Below, piece by piece: positions 8,321 to 16,265 of a DNA stretch of 64,000 nucleotides. The stretch is taken from the NCBI RefSeq assembly GCF_001425745.1, contig NZ_LMDF01000005.1, forward strand, positions 152,841-216,840, given 5' to 3'. The notes under the pieces are model-generated. The model was not told the origin of the DNA. It did no database searches and worked only from the letters and a program-made list of their open reading frames with translations. The DNA comes from Caulobacter sp. Root343 (GTDB lineage: Bacteria; Pseudomonadota; Alphaproteobacteria; Caulobacterales; Caulobacteraceae). Each line of letters opens with the position of its first letter. The first letter of the stretch is position 1. Position numbers and translations under genes: made by a program.

Positions 8321-8992
8321 CTACGGATCGAGCCGGTAGCCGGCGCCGCGCACGGTCTGCAGCATGGCCCGGTCGAAGCCCTTGTCGATCTTCGAACGCA
8401 GGCGCGAGATGTGCACGTCGATGACGTTGGTCTGCGGGTCGAAGTGGTATTCCCAGACCTTCTCCAGCAGCATGGTGCGGGTCACCGACTGGCCGGCGTG
8501 GCGCATCATGAACTCCAGCAGCTGGAATTCGCGCGGCTGCAGGTCGATCTCCCTGCCCTGGCGATGGACCGTCCGGTTGATCAGGTTCATCTCCAGCTCG
8601 CCCACCTTCAGGGTGGTGGCGACGGCGCCGGTCTCGCGGCGGCGCGACAGGGCCTCGACGCGGGCCATCAGCTCGGGGAAGGCGTACGGCTTGACCAGGT
8701 AGTCGTCGGCGCCGGCGCGCAGGCCGACGACACGGTCGTTGATCTCGCCCAGGGCCGACAGGAACAGCACCGGGGTCTGGTCGCCCTCGCGGCGCAGGGT
8801 CTCGACCACCTGAACACCATCAAGCTTGGGCATCATGCGGTCGACGATCAGCACGTCGTAGCCGCCCTTCTGAGCCTCGCCGAGCCCCGCCTCGCCATCG
8901 GGCGCGTGCTGGACGTCGTAGCCGGCTTCCTTGAGGCCGTGCGCCATGGCGGCGGCGGCCTCCAGATCGTCCTCGATAATCAAAATACGCAT
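8321..8992 (-). CDS. OmpR-family response regulator
   Basis: A 223-residue two-domain regulator. The receiver domain (1-118) has acidic pocket E7/D8/D9, phospho-acceptor D51 in IVDRMMP, and the conserved Lys in LVKPYAF. The winged-helix DNA-binding domain (about 130-223) ends with VRGAGYRLDP. I chose the ATG at 8992 because GAGGGG lies about 8 bases upstream. An ATG at 9007 is in frame but adds five atypical residues. It is paired by context with the kinase at 6334-7740. Confidence 0.95.
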   Translation of the reverse strand: MRILIIEDDLEAAAAMAHGLKEAGYDVQHAPDGEAGLGEAQKGGYDVLIVDRMMPKLDGVQVVETLRREGDQTPVLFLSALGEINDRVVGLRAGADDYLVKPYAFPELMARVEALSRRRETGAVATTLKVGELEMNLINRTVHRQGREIDLQPREFQLLEFMMRHAGQSVTRTMLLEKVWEYHFDPQTNVIDVHISRLRSKIDKGFDRAMLQTVRGAGYRLDP

Positions 8993-9123
8993 CAGTGAGC
9001 CCCTCATGCGCGAACACAGCGGTGGAACGATCGACGTTCTCCCGATTCTGGTCGATCGCGCGATAGTTGCTCCTCGAATACCGGTTTCGGAGAGCGGCGT
9101 AACTTAAACCTTCGACAGATACG

Positions 9124-9157
9124 AAAAAGCCCCGCTCCGGCGGACCGGAGCGGGGCT
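9124..9157 (-). terminator. Intrinsic terminator after degP
   Basis: Read on the minus strand, AGCCCCGCTCCGG and CCGGAGCGGGGCT form a 13-bp perfect stem with a 4-base loop, followed by TTTTTCG. It separates degP from the downstream regulator, so the two-component operon must have its own promoter in 8993-9120. Confidence 0.9.
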
Positions 9158-9180
9158 GGATCGTTCGACCAAGGAGCGCC

Positions 9181-10767
9181 TTACGGGGCGATCTTCAGCG
9201 GCACGAAGACCGGGCGGTTCTGGCGGATGATCTTGACCAGGACGCTGGTGCGGCCGGCCTTCTTGGCGTTGGCCACCGCGGCGTTGACCTCGGCGACGTT
9301 GGTGACGGGAGCGCCGTTGATGTTCGACAGGACGTCGCCCTTGGCCAGGCCCTTCTCGCCGGCGTCGCTGTCGCCCTTCACGCCGGTGACCAGCAGCCCC
9401 TTGATCTCGCTGTCGATCTTGTAGGTCTGGCGCGAGGCCGGATCGATCGCGCCCAGGGTCAGGCCCAGGGAGTCGACCCGCTGGCTGGCGGGCTTGTCCG
9501 GGGTCGGGGTCGTACCGCCGTCCTGATCCTGATCGTCGTCGTTCAGGCCCAAGGCGTTCTCGGCCGGACGGGTGCCCGACTTGACGTCGACCGTGCGCGG
9601 CTTGCCGTCGCGGATGACCGTCATCCGGATCGTCTCGCCCGGACGGGCCTTGGCCACTTCGCGGGTCAGTTCCGAGCGGTTGGCGACGGGCGTGCCGTTG
9701 ACGGCGGTCAGGATGTCGTCCGGCAGCAGGCCCGACTTGGCGGCGGGACCGCCCGGGACCAGCTCGGCGACGATCGCGCCCTTCACGTCCTTCAGGCCCA
9801 GGGCCTCGGCCGACTCGGCGCTGAAGTCCTGGATGGTCACGCCGATATAGCCGCGCACCACCTTGCCGGAAGAGATCAGCTGCTTGGCGGTCGCCTCGGC
9901 GATGTCGGCCGGGATGGCGAAACCGATGCCGACCGAGCCGCCCGACGGCGAATAGATGGCGCTGTTGACGCCGATCACGCGGCCGTAGATGTCGAAGCTG
10001 GGACCGCCGGAATTGCCACGATTGATCGGCGCGTCGATCTGGATGTAGTTCACGAACGAGGACGTGACGTCCTGCAGGTCGCGGTTATAGGCCGAGATGA
10101 TGCCGGCGGTCGCCGTGCCGCCCAGGCCGAACGGGTTGCCGATCGTGATCACCCAGTCGCCGACCCGCGGCTTGGCCTGGTTCTCGAAGTTCACATACGG
10201 GAAGTCGGCGCCCTTGGCTTTCGGATCGACGACCTTGATCACCGCCAGGTCCGTGCCCTCGTCGCGGCCGACCAGGGTGGCCTTCAGCTCGCGGCCGTCC
10301 TTCATCACCACCTGGATGTCGTCGGCGTCGGCCACGACGTGGTTGTTGGTGACGATGTAGCCGTCGGCCGAGATGAAGAAGCCCGAACCGGCCGACTGTT
10401 GCTTCGGCGTGGCGGGGCTGTCGCCGTCGTCGTCCTGGCCTTGGCCGGGAGCCGGCTTGCCCTTCTGGCCGCGCGGCACGATGTCGAAGCCTTCCAGGCC
10501 CGGGATGCGCAGCGCCTGGGGCGAGGCCTTGGACGTCACGTTGATCTGGACGACGGCGGGCGAAACCTTCTCGAAGATGTCGGCGAACGACAGCGGCGCG
10601 CCCGGCGGCGGCGCGAAGGCCGGGGCGCCGGCCACCGCGGCGCGGACCGCCGGAGCCTCGGCGGCGCCCGCCGTACCCATACGCATGCCGACCCCGGCCA
10701 GAGCCGCGCAGGCCACGCCCGCGCCCGCGACGGCGCCTACAATGAATCCCGACTTCCTAGCGGTCAT
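9181..10767 (-). CDS. degP: Do-family periplasmic serine protease/chaperone
   Basis: A 528-residue HtrA/DegP protein that degrades or refolds damaged envelope proteins. It has an N-terminal membrane anchor or signal (about 8-30), then a trypsin-like protease domain. The catalytic His is near 142 (TNNHVVADADD), Asp near 174 (EGTDLAVIKV) and Ser near 251 (GNSGGPSFD). Two PDZ domains follow (about 310-410 and 440-525). The ATG at 10767 has AGGAAAG about 8 bases upstream, whereas a start at 10836 would add a non-signal extension. It follows the cytochrome c maturation genes and ends at a strong terminator. Confidence 0.95.
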   Translation of the reverse strand: MTARKSGFIVGAVAGAGVACAALAGVGMRMGTAGAAEAPAVRAAVAGAPAFAPPPGAPLSFADIFEKVSPAVVQINVTSKASPQALRIPGLEGFDIVPRGQKGKPAPGQGQDDDGDSPATPKQQSAGSGFFISADGYIVTNNHVVADADDIQVVMKDGRELKATLVGRDEGTDLAVIKVVDPKAKGADFPYVNFENQAKPRVGDWVITIGNPFGLGGTATAGIISAYNRDLQDVTSSFVNYIQIDAPINRGNSGGPSFDIYGRVIGVNSAIYSPSGGSVGIGFAIPADIAEATAKQLISSGKVVRGYIGVTIQDFSAESAEALGLKDVKGAIVAELVPGGPAAKSGLLPDDILTAVNGTPVANRSELTREVAKARPGETIRMTVIRDGKPRTVDVKSGTRPAENALGLNDDDQDQDGGTTPTPDKPASQRVDSLGLTLGAIDPASRQTYKIDSEIKGLLVTGVKGDSDAGEKGLAKGDVLSNINGAPVTNVAEVNAAVANAKKAGRTSVLVKIIRQNRPVFVPLKIAP

Positions 10768-10902
10768 TCGTCTTTCCTCATCCGCGCGGTCCGCGCGGCT
10801 CCTTCGCATCACCCCGCGCGCCCGGCGCGCGGTCACAGTCGATCTGAGAACCTAGTCCCGACAATAAAAGGTGCAATGGTTCTCGAATTATCTTTCCGTC
10901 AT

Positions 10903-10922
10903 CCGCAAGGCGCTTCTTGCGG
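10903..10922. other. Hairpin between ccmH and degP
   Basis: CCGCAAG (10903-10909) and CTTGCGG (10916-10922) form a 7-bp perfect stem with a 6-base loop, just past the ccmH stop. No U-tract follows on the minus strand, so it is at best a weak terminator or an RNA-processing site. Confidence 0.35.
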
Positions 10923-10943
10923 CCCCTTTTCGGCGCAATCGTG

Positions 10944-11537
10944 TCAATCGTCTTCCAGCAAACGCCTCAGACGGTCTTCCTCGTCCTGCGAAAGCTCTGT
11001 CTGCTCCGTTTCGCGGCGCCGCAAAAGGCCGAACATCAGTCCGCCTCCTAGCAACAATACGCCGGCTGGAGCCAACCACAGCACGGCGTTGCCGGCCGAG
11101 AACCTCGGCTTCAGCAAGACGAACTCGCCGTAGCGCTGCACGAGGAACGCACGGATTTCGCGATCGCCGCGCCCCTGCTTGACCTGTTCGCGGACAATTC
11201 GCCGCAGGTCGCCGGCCAGCTGGGCCTCGGAATCGTCGATCGACTCGTTCTGGCAGACCAGGCAGCGGACTTCCTTGAAGAGCTCGCGGGCCCGGGCTTC
11301 CTGGGCGGGGTCGGACAGGCGCTCCGACGGTTCCGAGGCGCTGCCCATCAGGGCGACGGCGGCCAGGGCGACGGCGAGGGCGCGGACACGTCCTTCTTCC
11401 CCCTTCGGGGGAGGAGGGCCAAAGGCCCGGAGGGGGCGAGTGATCCAGCGGAGCAGGGTTCGAAGAGCCCCCTCCACCGCCGTTCGGCGGTCCCCCTCCC
11501 CCAGGGGGGGAGGAAGAAAGATATCGTTCCCCCTCAC
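10944..11537 (-). CDS. ccmH: Cytochrome c maturation protein CcmH/CycL
   Basis: A thiol-reducing subunit of the haem-lyase complex that keeps the apocytochrome CxxCH cysteines reduced in the periplasm. The redox motif VRCLVC places C92 and C95 in a helical domain, followed by a membrane helix (about 155-175) and a charged tail. The frame from GTG 11537 (overlapping the ccmF stop as GTGA) gives 197 residues. About the first 48 are encoded by a palindromic repeat and precede the real signal peptide (RALAVALAAVALMGSA). The other in-frame start before the signal peptide is GTG 11477, inside the repeat. The true N-terminus is therefore uncertain, but translation must begin in repeat DNA. Confidence 0.88.
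   Translation of the reverse strand: MRGNDIFLPPPLGEGDRRTAVEGALRTLLRWITRPLRAFGPPPPKGEEGRVRALAVALAAVALMGSASEPSERLSDPAQEARARELFKEVRCLVCQNESIDDSEAQLAGDLRRIVREQVKQGRGDREIRAFLVQRYGEFVLLKPRFSAGNAVLWLAPAGVLLLGGGLMFGLLRRRETEQTELSQDEEDRLRRLLEDD
11392..11520. repeat. Composite A/B palindromic repeat inside the ccmH 5' end
   Basis: A family A half-element (about 11392-11438, CCCTTCGGGGGAGGAGG with its flanks) joins a family B arm (about 11468-11518, with the ACCGCC/GGCGGT palindrome). It occupies the 5' part of the ccmH frame rather than an intergenic gap. Confidence 0.8.
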
Positions 11538-13516
11538 GACACCACCTCCTCGGCCCGCCGTCCCACGCCCAGGCGGGCGCGGCGGTCGGACAGCGACACG
11601 ACGCCGCCCAGGGCCATGATCAGCGGGCCCAGGAAGATCAGCCGCACCCAGGGGTTCACATAGGCGCGGACCAGCCAGGCCGGCTTGCCGCCCTCGCCTG
11701 CCCGGCGCTCGCCCAGCACGACATAGATGTCGTCCAGCAGGCGCGGGCAGATGGCGACTTCCGAGGTGGTCTGGGCGCCGGTCGGATAGAAGCGGCGCTC
11801 GGGTTCGGCATGGCAGATCTCAGTCCCGGCCTTGTTGGTCACCTTCACCACGCCGCGCTCGGCCAGGTAGTTCGGTCCCTCGACCGTGCCGACGTCGCTG
11901 AGCGTCAGAGTGTAGGCGCCCAGGGCGTGGGAGTCGTTGAGGCTTAGGGCCTGGGCGGCCTCGACCCGCCAGGCAGTCTCGAACGAGGCCCCCAGCACGA
12001 AGATGCCGAGGCCGGCATGGGCCAGGGTCGTGCCCCAGGCGCCGCGCGGCAGGCCGCGCGACCGGCGCAGGCTTTCGGCGGCGGGGACGCGGAACAGCTT
12101 CAGGCGATCGGCCAGCTCCAGCAACGCGCCGCCGACCAGCCAGAAGCCGACGACCAGCCCGCCGCTGGCCAGGGCCTTGCGCGGCTGGACGATCCCGTAG
12201 GCGATCAGGCCCAGGACGGCGGCGGCGGCCAGCACCACCCACAGCCGGCGCGCCACGCCGCGCGCGTCGCCGCGCTTCCAGGCCAGCAGCGGCCCGGCCG
12301 GCAGGATGGCGAAGGCCAGGATCATCAGCGGCACGAAGGTCAGGTTGAAGAACGGCGCGCCGACTGAGACCGCCTCGCCGTCCAGGGCCTCGCGGATCAG
12401 CGGATACAGGGTTCCCAGCAGCACCACCGCCGTCGCCGTCGACAGCAGGATGTTGTTGAGCACGATGGCGCTCTCGCGGCTGATGGCGCGGAACTGGCCG
12501 CCCGGGTTCAGGGTCGGAGCGCGCAGGGCGAACAGCAGGAAGCCGGTCCCCGCCGCCAGGCCCATCATGATCAGCAGCAGCACGCCGCGCGTCGGGTCGA
12601 CGGCGAAGGCGTGGACGCTGGTCAGCACCCCCGAGCGCACCAGGAAGGCGCCCAGCATCGAGAAGGTGAAGGCCGCCAGGGCCAGGAAGGCCGTCCAGCC
12701 CGGCAGGGCGCCGCGCTTCTCGGTGACGATGGCCGAGTGCAACAGGGCCGCGCCGATCAGCCACGGCATGAAGCTGGCGTTCTCGACCGGGTCCCAGAAC
12801 CACCAGCCGCCCCAGCCCAGCTCGTAATAGGCCCAGAAGGCGCCCAGGGTGATGCCGATGGTCAGCAGGCTCCAGGCCGCCAGGGTCCAGGGCCGCACCC
12901 AGCGGGCCCAGGCCGCGTCGATCCGGCCCTCGATCAGGGCGGCCATCGACAGCGAATAGACCACCGAGAAGCCGACATAGCCGCTGTAGAGGAACGGCGG
13001 GTGGGCGGCCAGGGCCGGGTCCTGCAGCAGCGGATTGAGCGAACGGCCTTCGACGGGGACGTCCAGCAGCCGCGCCATCGGGTTGGAGGCGAAGACGGTA
13101 TAGGCCAGGAACAGCACGCCCAGCGCGCCTTGCACGGCCAGGGCGTAGGCCCGCAGGCGCGGCGGCAGGCTGTCGCCGAACACCGCCATGGCCGCGCCGT
13201 AGCCGGTCAGCACCAGGCACCACAGCAGCATCGAGCCCTCGTGGCTGCCCCAGGCGCCGGCCACCTTGTAGAGCAGCGGCTTGGCCGTGTGCGAGTTGGC
13301 CGCGACATTGGCGACCGAGAAGTCCGAGACCACGAAGGCGTGGATCAGGGCCGCGAAGGCGACCAGGACGGCGACGAAGGCGGCGATGGCCGCGCCCTGG
13401 CCGGCCCCGGCCAGCACCGGCGAGCGCCGCGCGCCGCCGACGGCCGACAGCCCGGTCTGGGCGACCGACAGCATCAGCGACAGGATCAGGGCGAAGGACC
13501 CGAGTTCGATAATCAT
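11534..13516 (-). CDS. ccmF: Haem lyase subunit CcmF/CycK
   Basis: A 660-residue multi-pass inner-membrane protein, the core of the haem lyase that joins haem to apocytochrome c. The haem-handling tryptophan-rich motif is intact (GWGGWWFWDPVENASFMPW, about residues 230-250). Around 14 hydrophobic segments are visible, with a large periplasmic loop near the C-terminus (about 500-620). The length fits the family (about 650). It is preceded by a family C repeat and overlaps ccmH, within the ccmI-E-F-H operon. Confidence 0.96.
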   Translation of the reverse strand: MIIELGSFALILSLMLSVAQTGLSAVGGARRSPVLAGAGQGAAIAAFVAVLVAFAALIHAFVVSDFSVANVAANSHTAKPLLYKVAGAWGSHEGSMLLWCLVLTGYGAAMAVFGDSLPPRLRAYALAVQGALGVLFLAYTVFASNPMARLLDVPVEGRSLNPLLQDPALAAHPPFLYSGYVGFSVVYSLSMAALIEGRIDAAWARWVRPWTLAAWSLLTIGITLGAFWAYYELGWGGWWFWDPVENASFMPWLIGAALLHSAIVTEKRGALPGWTAFLALAAFTFSMLGAFLVRSGVLTSVHAFAVDPTRGVLLLIMMGLAAGTGFLLFALRAPTLNPGGQFRAISRESAIVLNNILLSTATAVVLLGTLYPLIREALDGEAVSVGAPFFNLTFVPLMILAFAILPAGPLLAWKRGDARGVARRLWVVLAAAAVLGLIAYGIVQPRKALASGGLVVGFWLVGGALLELADRLKLFRVPAAESLRRSRGLPRGAWGTTLAHAGLGIFVLGASFETAWRVEAAQALSLNDSHALGAYTLTLSDVGTVEGPNYLAERGVVKVTNKAGTEICHAEPERRFYPTGAQTTSEVAICPRLLDDIYVVLGERRAGEGGKPAWLVRAYVNPWVRLIFLGPLIMALGGVVSLSDRRARLGVGRRAEEVVS

Positions 13517-13651
13517 CCCCTTCTCCCCTTGCGGGAGAAGGTGTCGCGCAGCGACGGATGAGGGGTCGCACAGACTTTTCCGGACAGGGTTTTCAACCCC
13601 TCATCCGTCTGGCTTCGCCAGCCACCTTCTCCCGCAAGGGGAGAAGGGATG
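13517..13651. repeat. Family C palindromic repeat between ccmE and ccmF
   Basis: Inverted arms CCCTTCTCCCCTTGCGGGAG (from 13517) and CTCCCGCAAGGGGAGAAGGG (to 13651) enclose a second inverted pair, GATGAGGGGT (13556-13565) and ACCCCTCATC (13595-13604). It lies inside the ccm operon. A second family C copy is at 30523-30688 in the GTA cluster. Confidence 0.85.
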
Positions 13652-13661
13652 TAGCGCGCCA

Positions 13662-14150
13662 TCATTGCTTCTTGCCCTCGTAGCTTGGCGCACCCGCCCC
13701 CTCGCCGCGCCACTCGCCCTGCTTCTTCAGCGCCTTGGCGACGTCGCGGGGCATGTAGCGCTCGTCGTGCTTGGCCAGCACCTGCTTGGCGACGAAGGTT
13801 CCGTTCGCATCGAAGGTCCCGTCGGCGACGATCCCCTGCCCCTCGCGGAACAGGTCGGGCAGGTCGCCGTGGTAGACCACCTTGGCCGTGGCCCTCTGGT
13901 CGGCGACCACGAACTCGACGTCGCCGCCCGGATGCTTGACCACGCTGCCGCGCTGGACCAGGCCGCCCAGCTGGACCTTGCGACCGGGGGCGACGTGGGC
14001 CTCCTGCGCCTGGGCCGGGGTGTAGAATAGCGAGATGCTGTCGCGCAGGCCATAGAGGGCCAGGCCGACGGCCAGGGCCAGCACCGGCGCGATGGCCAGC
14101 AGGATGGTCAGGCGGCGGCGCGCCTTGCGGGATTTGGGCCAGAAACTCAT
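13662..14150 (-). CDS. ccmE: Haem chaperone CcmE/CycJ
   Basis: A 162-residue periplasmic haem chaperone that receives haem covalently from CcmABCD and passes it to the CcmF/H lyase. An N-terminal anchor (about 15-35) is followed by the OB-fold beta barrel. The haem-binding H128 lies in AKHDERYMP with Y132, the HxxxY pattern. The start overlaps the ccmI stop by four bases (ATGA). It is complete and typical in length. Confidence 0.96.
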   Translation of the reverse strand: MSFWPKSRKARRRLTILLAIAPVLALAVGLALYGLRDSISLFYTPAQAQEAHVAPGRKVQLGGLVQRGSVVKHPGGDVEFVVADQRATAKVVYHGDLPDLFREGQGIVADGTFDANGTFVAKQVLAKHDERYMPRDVAKALKKQGEWRGEGAGAPSYEGKKQ

Positions 14151-15265
14151 GGCTTTGTGACTTCGGGGGCGGTCTTTTGGGCGGGCGTGTCGGCGGCCTG
14201 GCGCAGGGCCGACAGCACCTTGGGCTGGTCCTTGAAGCGGGCGGTCGCCCTCGCCAGCGCCGCGTCGCGCTTGGCCGTCTCGCCCAGCACGGCGTAGGCG
14301 CGGACCAGCCGCACCCAGCCATCGGGATCGTCCGGCGCCTGGGCCAGGCGTGCGGCCAGGCCCTCGACCATGCCGGCGATCATGCCCTGGACCTGCGGAT
14401 TGGCGTCAGCGGCGGGCTCGGCGCTGGGCAGACGGCCCGTGGCCTCGACCTGGGCCATCTCCTGGGAGAGGGCCGCATAGCCGGGATCGGTCGTCGGCAG
14501 GCTGGCTCGCAGCGCGCGCCAGTCGGAGAGGCCGCCCTGGACGTCGCCTTCGGCGATCTTGCCGCGCGCCAGGTAGTAGCGGGCGCGCAGGTCGTTCGGA
14601 TCGACCTTCAGCGCCTCGCCGAACGCCAGCTTGGCGTCGGCCCCGACATCCCCTTTCGCCTCCATGACGAAGGTCTCGCCCAGCAGGCTCCAGACATCGG
14701 CGCGCTTGGGGGCCAGGCGGACGGCCTTGCGCAGGGCCGCCTCGGCCCCGGACAGGTCGCCGGCCACGGCGCGGGCCTTCGCCAGGAACAACAGCGGCTC
14801 GACGTCCTTGGGCCGCTCGGCGGCGACGCCCTCCAGCACGGCGGCGATCTTCTCGGGCTCCAGCGTCGACGGATCGGCGGCCTTCCACTCGGCCACGCGC
14901 TGGGCATAGGGCTGGTCGGGCAGTTCGGGACGGCCCAGCACGACATAGAGGCCCGCGGTCGCGACGCAGGCCGCGCCGATGGCGGCGACCACGGCCTTGC
15001 GCGGGCCCAGGCCGTCGCGAGGCCAGCTTTCGGCCTGGTCGGCGGCGGCCAGCAGGCCCCGCCCCGCTTCGACGCGGGCGGCCTTCAGCTCGGTCTCGGC
15101 CAGCAGGCCGTCGATGGCCAGGCGTTCGACCTCGGCCAGGCGGCGGCGATGCGGCTCCAGCCGGGTCTGGGCGTCGTCGACGGGCCGGGCCCGCGCCGCG
15201 CCGCGCAGCACCAGCCCCGCCGTCGCGGCCGACAGCCCCGCCGCGGCGATCCAGAAAGCGATCAT
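14147..15265 (-). CDS. ccmI: Apocytochrome chaperone CcmI/CycH
   Basis: A 372-residue membrane protein. Two N-terminal membrane helices (about 3-22 and 90-112) flank a cytoplasmic coiled-coil loop, and a periplasmic tetratricopeptide domain (about 140-330) recognises apocytochrome c for the haem lyase. TPR-like helices with W/G/Y/A/P spacing are visible (FLAKARAVAGDLSGAE, YYLARGKIAEGD). It is the first gene of the ccmI-E-F-H run. No ccmG (DsbE-like) gene lies in this operon. Confidence 0.92.
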   Translation of the reverse strand: MIAFWIAAAGLSAATAGLVLRGAARARPVDDAQTRLEPHRRRLAEVERLAIDGLLAETELKAARVEAGRGLLAAADQAESWPRDGLGPRKAVVAAIGAACVATAGLYVVLGRPELPDQPYAQRVAEWKAADPSTLEPEKIAAVLEGVAAERPKDVEPLLFLAKARAVAGDLSGAEAALRKAVRLAPKRADVWSLLGETFVMEAKGDVGADAKLAFGEALKVDPNDLRARYYLARGKIAEGDVQGGLSDWRALRASLPTTDPGYAALSQEMAQVEATGRLPSAEPAADANPQVQGMIAGMVEGLAARLAQAPDDPDGWVRLVRAYAVLGETAKRDAALARATARFKDQPKVLSALRQAADTPAQKTAPEVTKP

Positions 15266-15366
15266 GGCCGCGTGGTAGCGTGTTCCCGCGCCGGCCGTTA
15301 GCGGAAAAAGCGCTTAAGTGGGGTGGATATCCACGTCATGCTCAGCGCGACGCCGACGGAGACCTC

Positions 15367-16059
15367 ATGACGCCGATCCTGCTGATCCCGGGCCTGCTGT
15401 GCTCGGAGGAGATCTTCGCGCCGCAGCTGCCCGCCCTGTGGCCCCATGGCCCCGTGACGATCGCCCAGACCCTGGCTGGCGACACGATCGCCGACATGGC
15501 CGCGCGGATCCTGGCCGACGCCCCGCCGCGCTTCGCCTTGGTCGGTGTCTCGATGGGCGGCTACCTGTCCTTCGAGATCCTGCGCCAGGCGCGAGAACGG
15601 GTCGCGAAGCTGGCCCTGGTCTGCACCTCGGCCCGGCCGGACACGCCCGAACAGACCGCCGGCCGCCGCAAGATGCTCGAGCAGGCCCGCGCCGTCGGTT
15701 TCGAGCGGTTCTGCGCCCTGGGCGCCGACGCCCTGACCCATCCCAGCCGCAAGGGTGATCCCGAGCTCAACGCCATCAGCATGCGGATGGGCCGCGCCGT
15801 GGGCCTGGAGGCCTTCGCGCGCCAGACCGAGGCGGTGATCGGCCGCGTCGACAGCCGGCCGCTGCTGGGGTCGATCAAGGTCCCGACCGTGATCGTGGTG
15901 GGCGATACGGATCCTCTGACCCCGGCGGTGCTTTCCGAAGAGATGGCGGCGGCGATCCCCGGCGCGAAGCTGGTGATCGCGCCGACGTGCGGCCACGTGA
16001 TCACGCTGGAGCGGCCCGAGGTGGTGAATGACGCGTTGGTGGGGTGGCTGGAGGGGTAG
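15367..16059 (+). CDS. Alpha/beta hydrolase
   Basis: A 230-residue alpha/beta-hydrolase fold protein. The nucleophile elbow GVSMGG has Ser62, the acid lies in VVGDTDPLTP (about 185-194), and His is in TCGHVITLERPE near the C-terminus. Substrate unknown: carboxylesterase-like or a cofactor-pathway hydrolase is possible. The ATG at 15367 has GGAG upstream, and an upstream in-frame ATG at 15280 would add a non-conserved leader. It stands alone, divergent from ccmI. Confidence 0.85.
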   Translation: MTPILLIPGLLCSEEIFAPQLPALWPHGPVTIAQTLAGDTIADMAARILADAPPRFALVGVSMGGYLSFEILRQARERVAKLALVCTSARPDTPEQTAGRRKMLEQARAVGFERFCALGADALTHPSRKGDPELNAISMRMGRAVGLEAFARQTEAVIGRVDSRPLLGSIKVPTVIVVGDTDPLTPAVLSEEMAAAIPGAKLVIAPTCGHVITLERPEVVNDALVGWLEG

Positions 16060-16097
16060 TCCAGCAGGGCTTGGCGCGTTTTTCATTTACCCTGCCT

Positions 16098-16245
16098 CCC
16101 TGGGCCTTGTGCCCAGGGCCCATCATTCAGCAGGCAGCGCGTCAGACGAGCGCTCGCCAACGCGACCGAGACCCACTGACCCTTCGCCGAGCCCAGCCGC
16201 ACCATGGGTCCTCGCCACAAGGGCGAGGAAGGCGGGTAATTTTGT
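16098..16245. repeat. Family E repeat
   Basis: It begins with GGCCTTGTGCCCAGGGCCCAT and ends with ATGGGTCCTCGCCACAAGG plus GGCGAGGAAGGCGGG. The two ends are partly complementary around a variable centre. A second copy is at 50688-50820 in the rut operon. It fills the 206-base gap between convergent genes. Confidence 0.75.
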
Positions 16246-16265
16246 GGGTGTTGTAGCGAGAAACC

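Noticed and set aside
10903..10922. Strong intrinsic terminator after ccmH
   Set aside because: The stem is perfect but there is no U-tract on the minus strand, so it is listed only as a hairpin.
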